Shown here: in pieces, positions 52,101 to 60,343 of the stretch
How the letters are laid out: each line of letters starts with the position of its first letter
How positions within the stretch are numbered: the stretch's first letter is position 1
Source: Chryseosolibacter histidinae
GTDB taxonomy: Bacteria > Bacteroidota > Bacteroidia > Cytophagales > Cyclobacteriaceae
Direction of reading: 5' to 3'
Length of the DNA stretch: 64,000 nt
Assembly (NCBI RefSeq): GCF_018598225.1
Contig: NZ_JAHESF010000012.1
Coordinates: forward strand, 1-64,000
Notes under the pieces: model-generated
The model's input: only the letters and a program-made list of their open reading frames with translations
What the model was told of the DNA's origin: nothing
Database searches by the model: none
Made by a program: the position numbers and the translations under genes

Positions 52101-52504
52101 TGTCGATGTTCCTGAACACGCCTGGTTCGAGGCTTACCAATCAACCTGTTCAAGTGTTGGACCGCTGGCAGCAACCGGGTGATATTACCGGCATTCAGCA
52201 GTTCACTCAACGAGGTGGTGGTCCACTTGGAGTCGCTGCAACTGCTTATAACAATGCACGAGAGTACAGTGACTATGCCATCAGCGATGCTTCCTTTGTC
52301 AGGCTGAAGAATGTTTCACTGTCGTGGCAGCTCAGATCAAGCTGGCTCAAGAGCATGCGCCTGCAGCAAGGTAGCGTTTATGTGCAGGGGCAGAATTTGT
52401 TAACTTTTACAAAGTATGCGGGTTATGATCCTGAGATTCCAGTGGGTTCCAGATCATTGCCACCTTTACGCATTGTGATGGCGGGAATACAGCTAACTTT
52501 TTAA
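49178..52504 (+). CDS. SusC-like TonB-dependent receptor with STN signalling domain
   Basis: An 1108-residue receptor: signal peptide (GFFLIVGMMLSMILEGNA), an STN domain (~32-85, LESCFKSIERQTGLLFAFLPGQV), the carboxypeptidase-like domain (~135-205, VTGKVTGPDGEPVPEANVQIKG), the SusC signature plug (VALEGRVPGVYI, IRGTNSL, PLYIIDGVPF, SIEILKDADATAIYGSRGANGVVLV) and the barrel. It imports an oligosaccharide or other polymer breakdown product with the SusD partner 9 bp downstream. The STN domain links it to FecR signalling. The ATG at 49178 is preferred over the GTG three bases earlier. Confidence 0.95.
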   Translation: MRVNFYCGFFLIVGMMLSMILEGNAQNTTKGGIHTIEVTVELNDESLESCFKSIERQTGLLFAFLPGQVDPYTSITLPKATRTVSATLDLVLKHTSLTYRQMNNSIVIFEKPTPSRSETTDAKEEMAVPALHVVTGKVTGPDGEPVPEANVQIKGAHAVTTDLDGRYTAEVLDHDVLVFSFVGYKTVETNVNSRKVIDLAMEYEVPLLQEVEVNAGYWKVKGREQTGNISKVTAKEIENQPVSNPLVALEGRVPGVYIHQYSGVPGGGVSIQIRGTNSLREYANDPLYIIDGVPFPSTQVSSSFISGAIIPNANPLNNINIADIESIEILKDADATAIYGSRGANGVVLVTTKAGRKASGSMQVNVDFRQGVGRITRTMDLLNTQQWLEMRKEAFRNDGVTMTANNAPDLLRWDTTRYTDWQKVLLGGTARVSDVKASVSGGDEFTRYLFSTNYYRESTVFPGDFSFRKGSAHFNFNHATRNDGFRFSLLASYTGTGNNLPKTDPIGAAIQLAPVAPRVYDDQGELNWENGTWANPFGALRQTYTSNIGTVVVNSIISYRVLPGLYMNNNLGYTNVQVDELQKNPISSLNPTAPDRTGSSMFGDNKVNTWIAEPQLEYRDTIGAHGVLKMLVGTTFQQTISKGQTLWAKGYRNDDLLEDPLSAPEIEVAENAYAQYRYNAIFGRINFNWKEKYIINLTGRRDGSSRFGPGKQFANFGAIGTAWIFSSEPFIEHVFPFLSYGKLRASHGITGSDQIGDYQYLDSYSSTSNTYNGLKGTVPIRLYNPDYSWESNKKTEAAIELGFAGNRILLSTSYYHNLSSNQLVGHSLPVITGQASINSNLGAVVQNTGVEVMLNTVNVFNSNFTWKTYINATAPQNKLINYPNLKGSDYDQRYVVGQPLSIRQKYHYTGVNPETGIYTFEDVDGDGNMSAPNDYQSLKKVTQQFYGGIQNNIRYKNWQLDVFFQFVKQTGINYLSMFLNTPGSRLTNQPVQVLDRWQQPGDITGIQQFTQRGGGPLGVAATAYNNAREYSDYAISDASFVRLKNVSLSWQLRSSWLKSMRLQQGSVYVQGQNLLTFTKYAGYDPEIPVGSRSLPPLRIVMAGIQLTF

Positions 52505-52513
52505 TCGACTCGC

Positions 52514-53953
52514 ATGAAACTGATACTATTCAATAACGCGCGGGGGAAACACCAAGGCAAAGGTGGAAGCATAACCGTGATATTACTGTTTATGTTAACA
52601 TGCTGTGTTGCCTGCGCGGAATTTCTGAACATAGATGAACCTAAAAACCAGGTTGTTGGCGGAGCAGCTTACAAAGACGATGCCTCGGCCACATCAGCCA
52701 TTATCGGCATCTACACAAAAATAATGGAAGCCCCGGCATTCGCCAGTGGAAGCATCACATTGCATGCGGGATTTTCAGCAGATGAAATCAATCAATCTAA
52801 TGTAAACGGCTTCCAGACCAACAGCTTGTTGCCTACAGACCCGGAACTCAAAAGCAGCTTGTGGGAGCCTGGTTATAAATATATCTATTATGCTAATTCA
52901 TTGCTGGAAGGCATTTCAACGTCATCCAATGTTAGCCTTGGCGTTAGAAGAAAGCTTGAAGGCGAAGCCAAGTTTATCCGTGCTTTTTCTTTCTTTTACC
53001 TTACCAATCTGTTTGGTGATGTGCCGTTGGTCACAACAACAGACTACAAAATAAATGAAATGTTCCACCGTACGCCACAAGCAGAAGTATATGAGCAAAT
53101 AGTCAGCGACTTGCTAGATGCTGAAGGCCTTTTGCCGGCTGACTATTCCATTTATGGCAATGAAAGAATAAGGCCCAACAAAAGTGCTGCCACTGCATTG
53201 CTGGCAAGGGTTTATCTGTTTAGGAATAGGTGGTCGGAAGCAGAAGCCGCAGCCACTTCGGTGATCAATAATACCGAATTGTACAGTCTTCAAGATAGCG
53301 TGTATGAAGTTTTTCTTGCTAAGGTAAAGCAACAACCGAACCGTGAGGCGCTCTGGCAGCTGGCGCCGGTAAGCATCAGCTATACCTTTGAAAAGCAGCT
53401 CTTTAATTTTGATAGCCAGAATCTTACATCATCCAATTTGTTGTGCGGTAGTGCTGTTAATGCCTTCGAGGCTGGGGACAAGCGCAAAAAATACTGGATC
53501 GGTAGTGCAGTTGTTGATAAACGGTCATACTTTTTCCCGTCTAAGTATAAGGCAGGTGATAATGCATCTGAGGCGGCAAAGGAATATTCCATGGTATTGC
53601 GTCTCGCTGAGCAATACCTGATCCGTGCCGAAGCCCGGGCACAGCAAAATAAGCTCGCCGAAGCCATCGCAGATGTAGATACGATCCGCCATCGTGCGGG
53701 GTTGCCGCTTATTCAGAATACCAATCCCGGCATAGGCAAAGAAGAGTTGATACTTGCCATCATGCAAGAGAGAAGAGTAGAGTTTATGGCTGAGTGGGGC
53801 CACCGCTGGCTTGACCTGAAACGAACCCTACGAGCAGATGCTGTATTGTCTTCTGTAAAAGCAGACTGGCAGCCTACGGATGTTCTCTATCCAATCCCAC
53901 AATCAGAGATCGATAACAATCCGAACCTTCAACCGCAGAACGAAGGGTATTGA
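52514..53953 (+). CDS. SusD-like (RagB) nutrient-binding lipoprotein
   Basis: A 479-residue SusD/RagB protein: ILLFMLTCCVACAEFLNID contains the lipobox (cysteine ~35) and the typical LNID start of the mature chain. TPR-like helices follow: KYIYYANSLLEGIST, GEAKFIRAFSFFYLTNLFGDVPLVT, AATALLARVYLFRNRWSEAEA. The C-terminus has the VLRLAEQYLIRAEARAQ, ADVDTIRHRAGLP, QERRVEFMAEWGHRWLDLKRT and IPQSEIDNNPNLQPQNEGY signatures. It caps the SusC barrel from outside. No glycoside hydrolase or PUL enzymes are nearby, so the substrate is open. Confidence 0.95.
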   Translation: MKLILFNNARGKHQGKGGSITVILLFMLTCCVACAEFLNIDEPKNQVVGGAAYKDDASATSAIIGIYTKIMEAPAFASGSITLHAGFSADEINQSNVNGFQTNSLLPTDPELKSSLWEPGYKYIYYANSLLEGISTSSNVSLGVRRKLEGEAKFIRAFSFFYLTNLFGDVPLVTTTDYKINEMFHRTPQAEVYEQIVSDLLDAEGLLPADYSIYGNERIRPNKSAATALLARVYLFRNRWSEAEAAATSVINNTELYSLQDSVYEVFLAKVKQQPNREALWQLAPVSISYTFEKQLFNFDSQNLTSSNLLCGSAVNAFEAGDKRKKYWIGSAVVDKRSYFFPSKYKAGDNASEAAKEYSMVLRLAEQYLIRAEARAQQNKLAEAIADVDTIRHRAGLPLIQNTNPGIGKEELILAIMQERRVEFMAEWGHRWLDLKRTLRADAVLSSVKADWQPTDVLYPIPQSEIDNNPNLQPQNEGY

Positions 53954-53966
53954 GTCGAAGCACTGA

Positions 53967-55082
53967 TTAGCGCTGCAAAATCCGGATCAGATCATCGTTA
54001 AGATAAAATACTTCTGTCCCTTCCTTTTTTGGTGTAAGAATTTTGGCCTGCACCAGCTCATCCATGTATTTGGTCAATGTTGTTCGTGATGTTTTTTTCA
54101 CCGCATCACCGATTGTTTTTAAACGGCTATAGGGCTGATGGAACAGCGCTTCATTCACTTCCTTCGTATACCATTTTATATGCTTCTTGCCATGCTCGAG
54201 CGTGGCCTTCATCTGCGCGACTATTTCGTTGATCAGTTCGTTAGACAACTTGGCGGTGACTTCCACAGCATCGAGCATATAGAGTATCCAGGGCTTCCAC
54301 GCACCTCGCTGTGTTACGCCTGCAAGATTGTAATAGTAGTCTGTTTTGTTAACAATGATATACTTCGATAAGTATAAAACGGGTTGTGAAAGCAGTCCTT
54401 TTTGTACCAGGTAAAGCAAATTCAGGATACGACCCGTCCGTCCATTGCCATCCTGGAACGGGTGTATGGCTTCAAACTGATAGTGGGCAATACACATTTT
54501 TAAGATAGGGTCAGCCGGATACCTGTTGTCATCATTAAGATAATCCAATAGATTGCTCATCAGATTTTCCACCATTCCTTCGCCTCTGGGAGGGGTGTAA
54601 ATGATCTCTCCTGTTCTGAATTCGCTTTGGCCTTGACGAATTACAACCTGTGCCTGCGGTGGACGAAGGCCAGCGGTTGTTTCTTTGATCTGCTGAAAGA
54701 TCTGAACGACAAGATTCATGGAAATTGAATCATCGTTTTGCAACTGACGGTACGCTTCCCACAGTGCTTCTCTGTATTTTAAAACTTCTTTCGTGGCGGG
54801 GTTCGCTCTCTCCTCACGGGCGGTGTCTGATATGGCTTTATAAAGTTCATCTTCTGTTGTAAAAATATTCTCGATGGCCGTTGAAGTTTTTGCCTCCTGA
54901 AGGGCGATCGTATTAACCAGCATCGAAGGGTTTGGAAGCCGTTGTACATTAGCCCCGAAAGTTGCCAGAACCCGCGACGTTGTGATTAACTTTTTGAGTA
55001 TTTCCGGGTCACTCTCAATTTCTGCTGGCGGAGGCAGCGGTGGAAGCTCATTGTAAGGTAGCGTTCTGTCGTATTTAGCCAT
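53967..55082 (-). CDS. Fic-domain AMPylase-type protein with winged-helix tail
   Basis: A 371-residue Fic protein: an N-terminal Fic_N region with the inhibitory motif (S/T)xxxE(G/N) as S-T-A-I-E-N (~67-72), the Fic core (~110-260) with the active-site HPFQDGNGRTGR (His207), and a C-terminal winged-helix-like domain (~290-371, YSRLKTIGDAVKKTSRTTLTKYMDELVQAKIL). Fic enzymes transfer AMP from ATP to hydroxyl side chains, and the helix-turn-helix tail suggests DNA binding and self-regulation, as in HTH-Fic proteins of Bacteroidota. It is followed tail to tail by susD. Its upstream region carries the repeated TGGACA words described below. Confidence 0.93.
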   Translation of the reverse strand: MAKYDRTLPYNELPPLPPPAEIESDPEILKKLITTSRVLATFGANVQRLPNPSMLVNTIALQEAKTSTAIENIFTTEDELYKAISDTAREERANPATKEVLKYREALWEAYRQLQNDDSISMNLVVQIFQQIKETTAGLRPPQAQVVIRQGQSEFRTGEIIYTPPRGEGMVENLMSNLLDYLNDDNRYPADPILKMCIAHYQFEAIHPFQDGNGRTGRILNLLYLVQKGLLSQPVLYLSKYIIVNKTDYYYNLAGVTQRGAWKPWILYMLDAVEVTAKLSNELINEIVAQMKATLEHGKKHIKWYTKEVNEALFHQPYSRLKTIGDAVKKTSRTTLTKYMDELVQAKILTPKKEGTEVFYLNDDLIRILQR

Positions 55083-55087
55083 TCAAA

Positions 55088-55225
55088 TGTCCATTTGTTT
55101 CGATAATCTGGACACCGGCATAAAGATATTGCTTAAAACTGGACATAAAACGCCTAAATGTTCATTTTTTTTAAAAAAATGGACATGTACTAAAAATTTG
55201 CCCATTTTATCTAAAAAACTGGACA
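55088..55225. promoter_or_regulatory. Repeated TGGACA motif upstream of the Fic gene
   Basis: TGGACA occurs exactly at 55109, 55140, 55180 and 55220 and reversed (TGTCCA) at 55088, all in the AT-rich 214 bp between the Fic gene start and the next gene. Two copies extend to a longer shared block, TGGACA followed by CCGGCAT (55109 and 55220). The Fic protein has a DNA-binding-like tail, so operator sites are likely. The region also serves as spacer to the convergent-side gene at 55297. Confidence 0.6.
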
Positions 55226-55296
55226 AACCGGCATTTGGCGTTCAATTTTAATTAAAAATACCGCCCAGCCATTCCCAGGGGCCACTAGGATATGCT

Positions 55297-56388
55297 TCAG
55301 GGTTGGTGATCTTTCGTTCCCGGATCCCGGTTTAAGGGCTGAAAATACTTCTGTTCCAGGCGGTGGATCACAGCATAGTGATCATATAGCGCAACGAGTT
55401 TGTCACCGGCAACTTTGAATTCCCTTAACTTCTCTTCATTAAAATCGAAGAGGTAAAAGCTAAACCGGTAAGTCCCGTCCTGTAAGTTGTAGACGTCGAT
55501 CACTGAAGCCGTGTTGAAGGCTTCATCGGTTTCATTTTTTGCCTGCAGGGCTGAGTTCACAAAAAGATAGTTACCTGATGTTGCACTTTTTCTGTTCACC
55601 ATGAGTGGAGGCGCTGCCAATGTAATAGAATTATCTGACCGGATGGTGGCTACCTTGATCTGTGCGTGGCTTACTGTGTCGATCGTCTTTCCGTGGTAGA
55701 GCAGGTTGAGGCTGGTATCCATGCAAATGAACTGGTTGCGGTAGTAGTAAAGGTAAATCAGCATGTTCAGCTCCTGGTTAAAATGCATCATGCCATCGGT
55801 GCAGAAGAGCCCGTCTACCTGTTTTACGAGTAATGTTGTGTCCATCTTTAGGTGAGGGTATGTACTGGTCTCCTTGCTTAAAAAAAATCCTTTTGTGGGA
55901 TTCGCAGAACGAATTATTAACGATGTTGGGCTGACAGGAACAGCCTCGCTGAAGTAAGCACTGTCATACATATACCGACTTGCGCGCCATTGTCCTACGT
56001 GACCTTTCAGCAGGGCTGGCCGTATGCCATCGGTGATATAAAAGAAAGGAGAATCTACTGCTACCCTGATGCTTTTGAATTTTTGAACGTCAGCATCTTC
56101 GAGAGAAAGACGCACGCGCTGTGTATCGACTGATACTGGGTTCAACTCCAGCAACTGAAGGGGCGCTGCAAAATTGCTGAGATAAAAATGATGGGGAGTT
56201 GCGCCGGCAATATAATAGGAGCTGTATTTGATATCGAGCGCCTTGTGAAATGCCACGGGATGTGGCGGAAAGAGTCGCGTGAACGTGTTGTGCTGGTGAT
56301 TCAGTTTACCAGCTACCAGATAAAGAACAAAAATAACAAGCAGACTGAAGAAGAAGACAGTGGAAATTAAGACGAAAGTCTTTTTCAT
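55297..56388 (-). CDS. Membrane-anchored hypothetical protein, possible six-bladed propeller
   Basis: A 363-residue protein: a 20-residue hydrophobic N-terminus (TVFFFSLLVIFVLYLVAG), then repeating strand patterns with no Cys and several His. Blade-like segments (YYIAGATPHHFYLSNFA, GLFCTDGMMHFNQELNMLIYLYYYRN, GKTIDTVSHAQIKVATIRSDN) suggest a BF3164-like propeller, but I am not certain. It is downstream of, and in the same direction as, the small DUF6520-like peptide gene, with a 102-bp gap. Confidence 0.8.
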   Translation of the reverse strand: MKKTFVLISTVFFFSLLVIFVLYLVAGKLNHQHNTFTRLFPPHPVAFHKALDIKYSSYYIAGATPHHFYLSNFAAPLQLLELNPVSVDTQRVRLSLEDADVQKFKSIRVAVDSPFFYITDGIRPALLKGHVGQWRASRYMYDSAYFSEAVPVSPTSLIIRSANPTKGFFLSKETSTYPHLKMDTTLLVKQVDGLFCTDGMMHFNQELNMLIYLYYYRNQFICMDTSLNLLYHGKTIDTVSHAQIKVATIRSDNSITLAAPPLMVNRKSATSGNYLFVNSALQAKNETDEAFNTASVIDVYNLQDGTYRFSFYLFDFNEEKLREFKVAGDKLVALYDHYAVIHRLEQKYFQPLNRDPGTKDHQP

Positions 56389-56490
56389 TTTGAATGTGTG
56401 TGGCGAAAGCCCACGATCCTGATCTTATAGCAGAAATTATGATTCATTTCATCTGCAGATCGCAGACCGTGGGCTATGAGCTAAAAAATT

Positions 56491-56769
56491 TTACCACTTC
56501 CTATACGGCGTGAGGCAAGTACCGCCAATCCGGACGCTATATATTTCCAGAACGCCATCGTATCCTGGAAAATAGGCGGTGCAAATCTGCGAACCGGAGC
56601 TGTTGGTACATCCGCTCGGAACCGAAATTCCTCCTTCGCTAATGCACAAACCTTCATAGGTGTAGCCGAAAACACCAGTCTCTGCAGAACTGGACGCGGT
56701 CGATGCAACGGCTCCGGCAACAGCTAGCGCGAAAGCCGTCATGGTCATGACGATTCGGATTTTTTTCAT
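56491..56769 (-). CDS. Small secreted Cys-containing peptide, DUF6520-like
   Basis: A 92-residue protein from ATG 56769: signal peptide (IVMTMTAFALAVAGAVAS), then ~70 residues with four cysteines in GLCISEGG, SGCTNSSGSQICTAYF and GGTCLTPY. The pattern of signal peptide, short Ser/Thr-rich stretch and conserved Cys matches DUF6520-type peptides of Bacteroidota, which often lie beside redoxin or MauE genes; neither is present here. The reading from 56838 starts before a real start. Transcribed toward 55297. Confidence 0.75.
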   Translation of the reverse strand: MKKIRIVMTMTAFALAVAGAVASTASSSAETGVFGYTYEGLCISEGGISVPSGCTNSSGSQICTAYFPGYDGVLEIYSVRIGGTCLTPYRKW

Positions 56770-57234
56770 AACAACGGGATGCCTTTTCGCTTCAAAAGGC
56801 AACGAAAACTTTAAGTTTAGAAAATAGACTTCGATCAACTCGGAGGGAAAGAGTATTTGGCTTACATGGGTTAAGTTAGGTATTATCTGTTTTTTTTCCC
56901 TGCGCCGCTGCAGTAAAAAATTATACTGAATACTCCCTTTTCTTACATCGTTTTAGTAGAAATTACGGTAGCGGTATTTGCCGTTTTTTGCAGGTTTTTT
57001 GGGCTAATCCATACAATGATACAGCCTTTCAATCGATTCCCGACACCCGAATTTACCGGTAACAAAACGTATTTTTCGATAAAAGCACCATCCCAGGGGT
57101 TGCCGCGCAAAGTTTGTTTTGCCCCGGGTAAATAAAATGTTTAACTGTTTTATTAAATTTATAGTAGGTTGTCATGAAAAACTGGCAGACCGCGGGAATG
57201 TCAGGATAAAATTAGGAGCCCAACTTATTTCGCC
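56770..57234. other. Divergent intergenic region before the complete ECF sigma gene
   Basis: No gene is supported in these 465 bp. It is AT-rich with several T-tracts (56888-56895, 56978-57000) and GTTTAACTGTTTTATTAAATTT near 57141, likely the sigma promoter. No repeat of the heptamer family is present. Confidence 0.5.
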
Positions 57235-57801
57235 ATGCAAGCCCCCTACGATGAAAAGAAAGCCCTTGCGCTACTGGCGCTAGGTAGCGAAACCGCTTTT
57301 CGGCAGATCTATGACCAGTACGCACCTGCGATTTACAGGGTGGCTACACGGTATTTCCAGTCTGCCGAGCTGGCCGAAGACCTTGTACAGGAGATCTTTT
57401 CCAGTCTCTGGCTAAAACGGGAGGAGTTTTGCAGGGTGCAGGAGTTCAGGTTTTACCTGTTCACCATGGCTAAGAACCTGGCCATCACATACCTTAAAAA
57501 AATGGCCCGGCAATCGCTCGTAAACCAGGAATTTTCAGACCGTCAGGGTATAGACAGTACTAACTTCGACCGCTACGAAGAGTTGCTCCAGCAGGCTGTA
57601 GCACAGCTTCCGCCGCAGCAGAAGCAGATCTTCAACATGGCCAAGGTAAATGGCATGAGCCACGAGCATATTGCCCGGCAACTGAACCTTTCGCCCAGCA
57701 CCGTCAATAACCACATGGTTGCAGCCCTCAAGTTCATTCGCCAGCATGTACCCCGTTATATCATTCAGCTTGCGTTTATTCAGCGCCTTTTTGACCAATA
57801 G
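57235..57801 (+). CDS. ECF RNA polymerase sigma factor (FecI-like), complete
   Basis: A 188-residue ECF sigma: region 2 (~20-90: GSETAFRQIYDQYAPAIYRVATRYFQSAELAEDLVQEIFSSLW) and region 4 (~125-180: AVAQLPPQQKQIFNMAKVNGMSHEHIARQLNLSPSTVNNHMVAALKFI with the HTH). It should be released by the FecR encoded 183 bp downstream and recruit RNA polymerase to its target promoters. Unlike its relative at 47189 it has both binding regions. Its stop codon (57799-57801) lies in the first unit of a heptamer element, so the last residues FDQ end at the element edge. Confidence 0.95.
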   Translation: MQAPYDEKKALALLALGSETAFRQIYDQYAPAIYRVATRYFQSAELAEDLVQEIFSSLWLKREEFCRVQEFRFYLFTMAKNLAITYLKKMARQSLVNQEFSDRQGIDSTNFDRYEELLQQAVAQLPPQQKQIFNMAKVNGMSHEHIARQLNLSPSTVNNHMVAALKFIRQHVPRYIIQLAFIQRLFDQ

Positions 57802-57839
57802 GCAGTAGGCAAAGGGCAATAGGTTTGCCTACCGCCTGC
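57798..57839. repeat. Compact heptamer element (RTAGGCA)
   Basis: ATAGGCA, GTAGGCA, AAGGGCA, ATAGGTT, then the reverse-complement units TGCCTAC and CGCCTGC (57826-57839). It forms a short hairpin directly at the sigma gene stop. The GTAGGCA word also occurs at 8199-8212. Confidence 0.85.
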
Positions 57840-57983
57840 TGAGAAAGGTAGTTCGCAGAAAAAAAATAATATTCTCACGGTAAGGCTAGTTATTATCGCG
57901 GTCCCGGTACTCTTTATTGAGAATCTCCCCGAATTTGCGATGTAGGCACCGTTGGTATCAGTAGACCTTCAAACCAGGTTTGT

Positions 57984-58997
57984 ATGACAAACGACTTCAA
58001 AGTACTATTGCAGCGTTTCCTCGACCAGACCATTACGCCGGAAGAAGATGCCGAGTTCCGCAAGTTGCTGAACTCAGGCCTCTATGACGAGTACTGGGGA
58101 AACGAGCTGTTCGGGTCGCTTGTCTCAGAACCGCAAATTATACTGGGTAAGGACGAGGAAGCACTGGAACGCGTCTATCGCAACGCCCTCAAAGCACGCG
58201 CCGAAGCCACCCTGAGCCCTGAAGTGGAGCTTGTTGTGGTAGATCGGAAACGTGTATTGAAACGGTGGTTGGCCGTGGCAGCCATGATCAGCATTGTGCT
58301 GGTACCCGTAGTATGGCTCTCGATCGGCAGCACAGAGACATCTGAAAAGCTCACAGAGATCAAAGGACCGGCACGCTTCCAGCTTCCCGACAAAAGCAGT
58401 GTGCTGCTCGACAATAACACCATACTCACTTACAATGAAGCTACATTCGGCAAAGGCATTCGTGAAGTTGCCCTTACCGGTCAGGCCTTCTTCAAAGTGA
58501 CTCACGATGCCACCGCGCCTTTTGTTGTGCGCTCGGAGGAGATGACTACCACGGTACTCGGTACATCGTTCAATGTCAACTCACGGCCTCAGAAAGATAA
58601 ACGCGTCACGGTAAGCGAAGGTAAGGTTGAAGTGAAAGATGCAGACGACCGCCGTGCCTACATTACGCCCGGGCAGCAGATCATGCTGAGCGCCGGCCAT
58701 GATCCGCTGAAACACGAAGTGAATATCGACACGGTGCTGGCATGGAAAGGAAAATTTATCCTTTTTGATAAGATCTCCCTCGGGGAGGTCGCGCAGCGCC
58801 TTGAAGAAAGATTCAATGTAGCCGTGAAATTTTCCGATGAAGCGCTGAAGTCGATCATTATTGAAGCCTCCTTTGTGAAGGATGAGGATATGGAGATCTC
58901 GAACGTGCTCACGGTTGTATGCACTACTGCAAACATCGATTTTATGCTGAATGAGCAAACAGTCATGTTCAGCGCAAAAGCACACGCGTCTTTGTGA
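57984..58997 (+). CDS. FecR-family anti-sigma factor (second copy)
   Basis: A 337-residue FecR: N-domain (~1-85), membrane helix (~92-112, WLAVAAMISIVLVPVVWLSI), FecR domain (~120-230: FQLPDKSSVLLDNNTILTYN, EVALTGQAFFKVTHD, EMTTTVLGTSFNV), and a DUF4974 C-domain (~250-325: KFILFDKISLGEVAQRLEERFNVAVKFSDEALK). Paired with the sigma at 57235. No SusC/SusD follows; the next gene is a third FecR. The unusual pairing is discussed in the findings. Confidence 0.94.
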   Translation: MTNDFKVLLQRFLDQTITPEEDAEFRKLLNSGLYDEYWGNELFGSLVSEPQIILGKDEEALERVYRNALKARAEATLSPEVELVVVDRKRVLKRWLAVAAMISIVLVPVVWLSIGSTETSEKLTEIKGPARFQLPDKSSVLLDNNTILTYNEATFGKGIREVALTGQAFFKVTHDATAPFVVRSEEMTTTVLGTSFNVNSRPQKDKRVTVSEGKVEVKDADDRRAYITPGQQIMLSAGHDPLKHEVNIDTVLAWKGKFILFDKISLGEVAQRLEERFNVAVKFSDEALKSIIIEASFVKDEDMEISNVLTVVCTTANIDFMLNEQTVMFSAKAHASL

Positions 58998-59183
58998 TGA
59001 TGCTTTGATCTTTTGACCTGCCATTTTAATTTAGATCTTCATTTTTCTTCATTTAATTTTTTTACGCCATCCACTAGTTATCCCTACTTTATTGGTCGTC
59101 TTATAAATAAATAAGCTGCGAATATTTACTCAGGGTCAACTTTAGCGTAGCTTATAATTGTTTTTGGCTTTTGTATTTGTGCT

Positions 59184-60188
59184 ATGGACGGCTTTGATAA
59201 GTTACTTCAGCTCTACCTGGACGGCATTGCTTCCCGTGAAGAACGCATTCAGCTCTTCAGGCTGATCCTGTCAGGAGAATACGACTACGGGATCGACGGC
59301 CGCCTTATTTCAATGATGGAGGATGAGATGCGGAGAATGGCACCGGATGACGAAAAGGTCATCCTGGAAAAATTATACCAGAAGCTGAACATTACGGAAG
59401 TAGCGCTTGCGCCTGTTCAGGGCCGCGTCAAAAAACGTTATTGGATCCCCGCCGCTACGGTTGTGCTGCTGATAACCGTGATCGTTACCGCCTGGGTGGT
59501 GCGCAGCCTGGTCAGCCAGGAAAACAACACGGCACCCGGTAGTGAAAAATTCCTTGCCTTTTCAGGGAAACAATTTATCCGCCTGCCCGACGGAAGCACC
59601 GTGCTGCTCAACGACAGCAGCCAGCTCAGCTACCGCGAGTCGGAAGCAGAAGGATTCCGCGAAGTAACACTCACCGGTGAAGCCTTCTTCGACGTGAAGC
59701 CCAGCACCACCAAAGCTTTTGTGGTGCGCTCTGGCAATGTTAAAACAACCGTGCTCGGTACATCCTTCAATATCAGCGCCAGGCCACACCAGAAACAAGT
59801 GGTGGTTACCTGTACCCGCGGCAAAGTGCAGGTGAGCAATGAGCAGCACAAATTCGATGTGATCAAGCCCAATGAGCAGCTGGCCGTGAACACCGTCACC
59901 CACAGCTTTGTGAAAACCACCGTCAGCGCAGACACCGGCCTGGAGTGGAAAAACAGTTTTCTCATCATAGATCGCGTACCCCTGGAAGAAGCCGCCATCC
60001 TGATCGGTAACAAGTATAATGTAACAGTAGTGATTGCCGATGCACAGATGAAGCCGTGTGTTGTGAGCTCAACGTTCATGAACAATGAAAACCTGGAAGA
60101 CGTGCTGCGCATCATCAGCACCCTGGTGCAGGGCGATTTCAACATCAGCGGAAGCACCGCGACGTTGACGGGAAAAGGCTGCCGGTAA
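59184..60188 (+). CDS. FecR-family anti-sigma factor (third copy)
   Basis: A 334-residue FecR: N-domain (~1-80), membrane helix (~87-107, IPAATVVLLITVIVTAWVVRSL), FecR domain (RLPDGSTVLLNDSSQLSYR, EVTLTGEAFFDVKPS, VKTTVLGTSFNISARP, VTCTRGKVQVSNE), and a DUF4974 C-domain (SFLIIDRVPLEEAAILIGNKYNV). Closer to the copy at 48023 than to the one at 57984 in the VTxTRGKVxVS segment and the cysteine tail. It has no sigma or SusC neighbour of its own. Start ATG 59184. Confidence 0.93.
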   Translation: MDGFDKLLQLYLDGIASREERIQLFRLILSGEYDYGIDGRLISMMEDEMRRMAPDDEKVILEKLYQKLNITEVALAPVQGRVKKRYWIPAATVVLLITVIVTAWVVRSLVSQENNTAPGSEKFLAFSGKQFIRLPDGSTVLLNDSSQLSYRESEAEGFREVTLTGEAFFDVKPSTTKAFVVRSGNVKTTVLGTSFNISARPHQKQVVVTCTRGKVQVSNEQHKFDVIKPNEQLAVNTVTHSFVKTTVSADTGLEWKNSFLIIDRVPLEEAAILIGNKYNVTVVIADAQMKPCVVSSTFMNNENLEDVLRIISTLVQGDFNISGSTATLTGKGCR

Positions 60189-60317
60189 AAAGATAACGAG
60201 CCGTGGCAATACGGCAGAAAAGATATCCGTTGATCGAAGGGTTGCCAGATACGGGCAACAGCGCTGAGATGACGGGGCTTACCCAAACAAAGTGACTTAA
60301 GTGTCACACCCAACAGC

Positions 60318-60343
60318 AACCAGGAGGGCTTCCCCTCCTGGTT
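60318..60343. terminator. Hairpin after the last FecR gene
   Basis: AACCAGGAGGG pairs CCCTCCTGGTT around four bases. It is 130 bp after the FecR stop and lacks a U-run, so it may be a 3'-end stabilising hairpin rather than a terminator. Confidence 0.5.
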
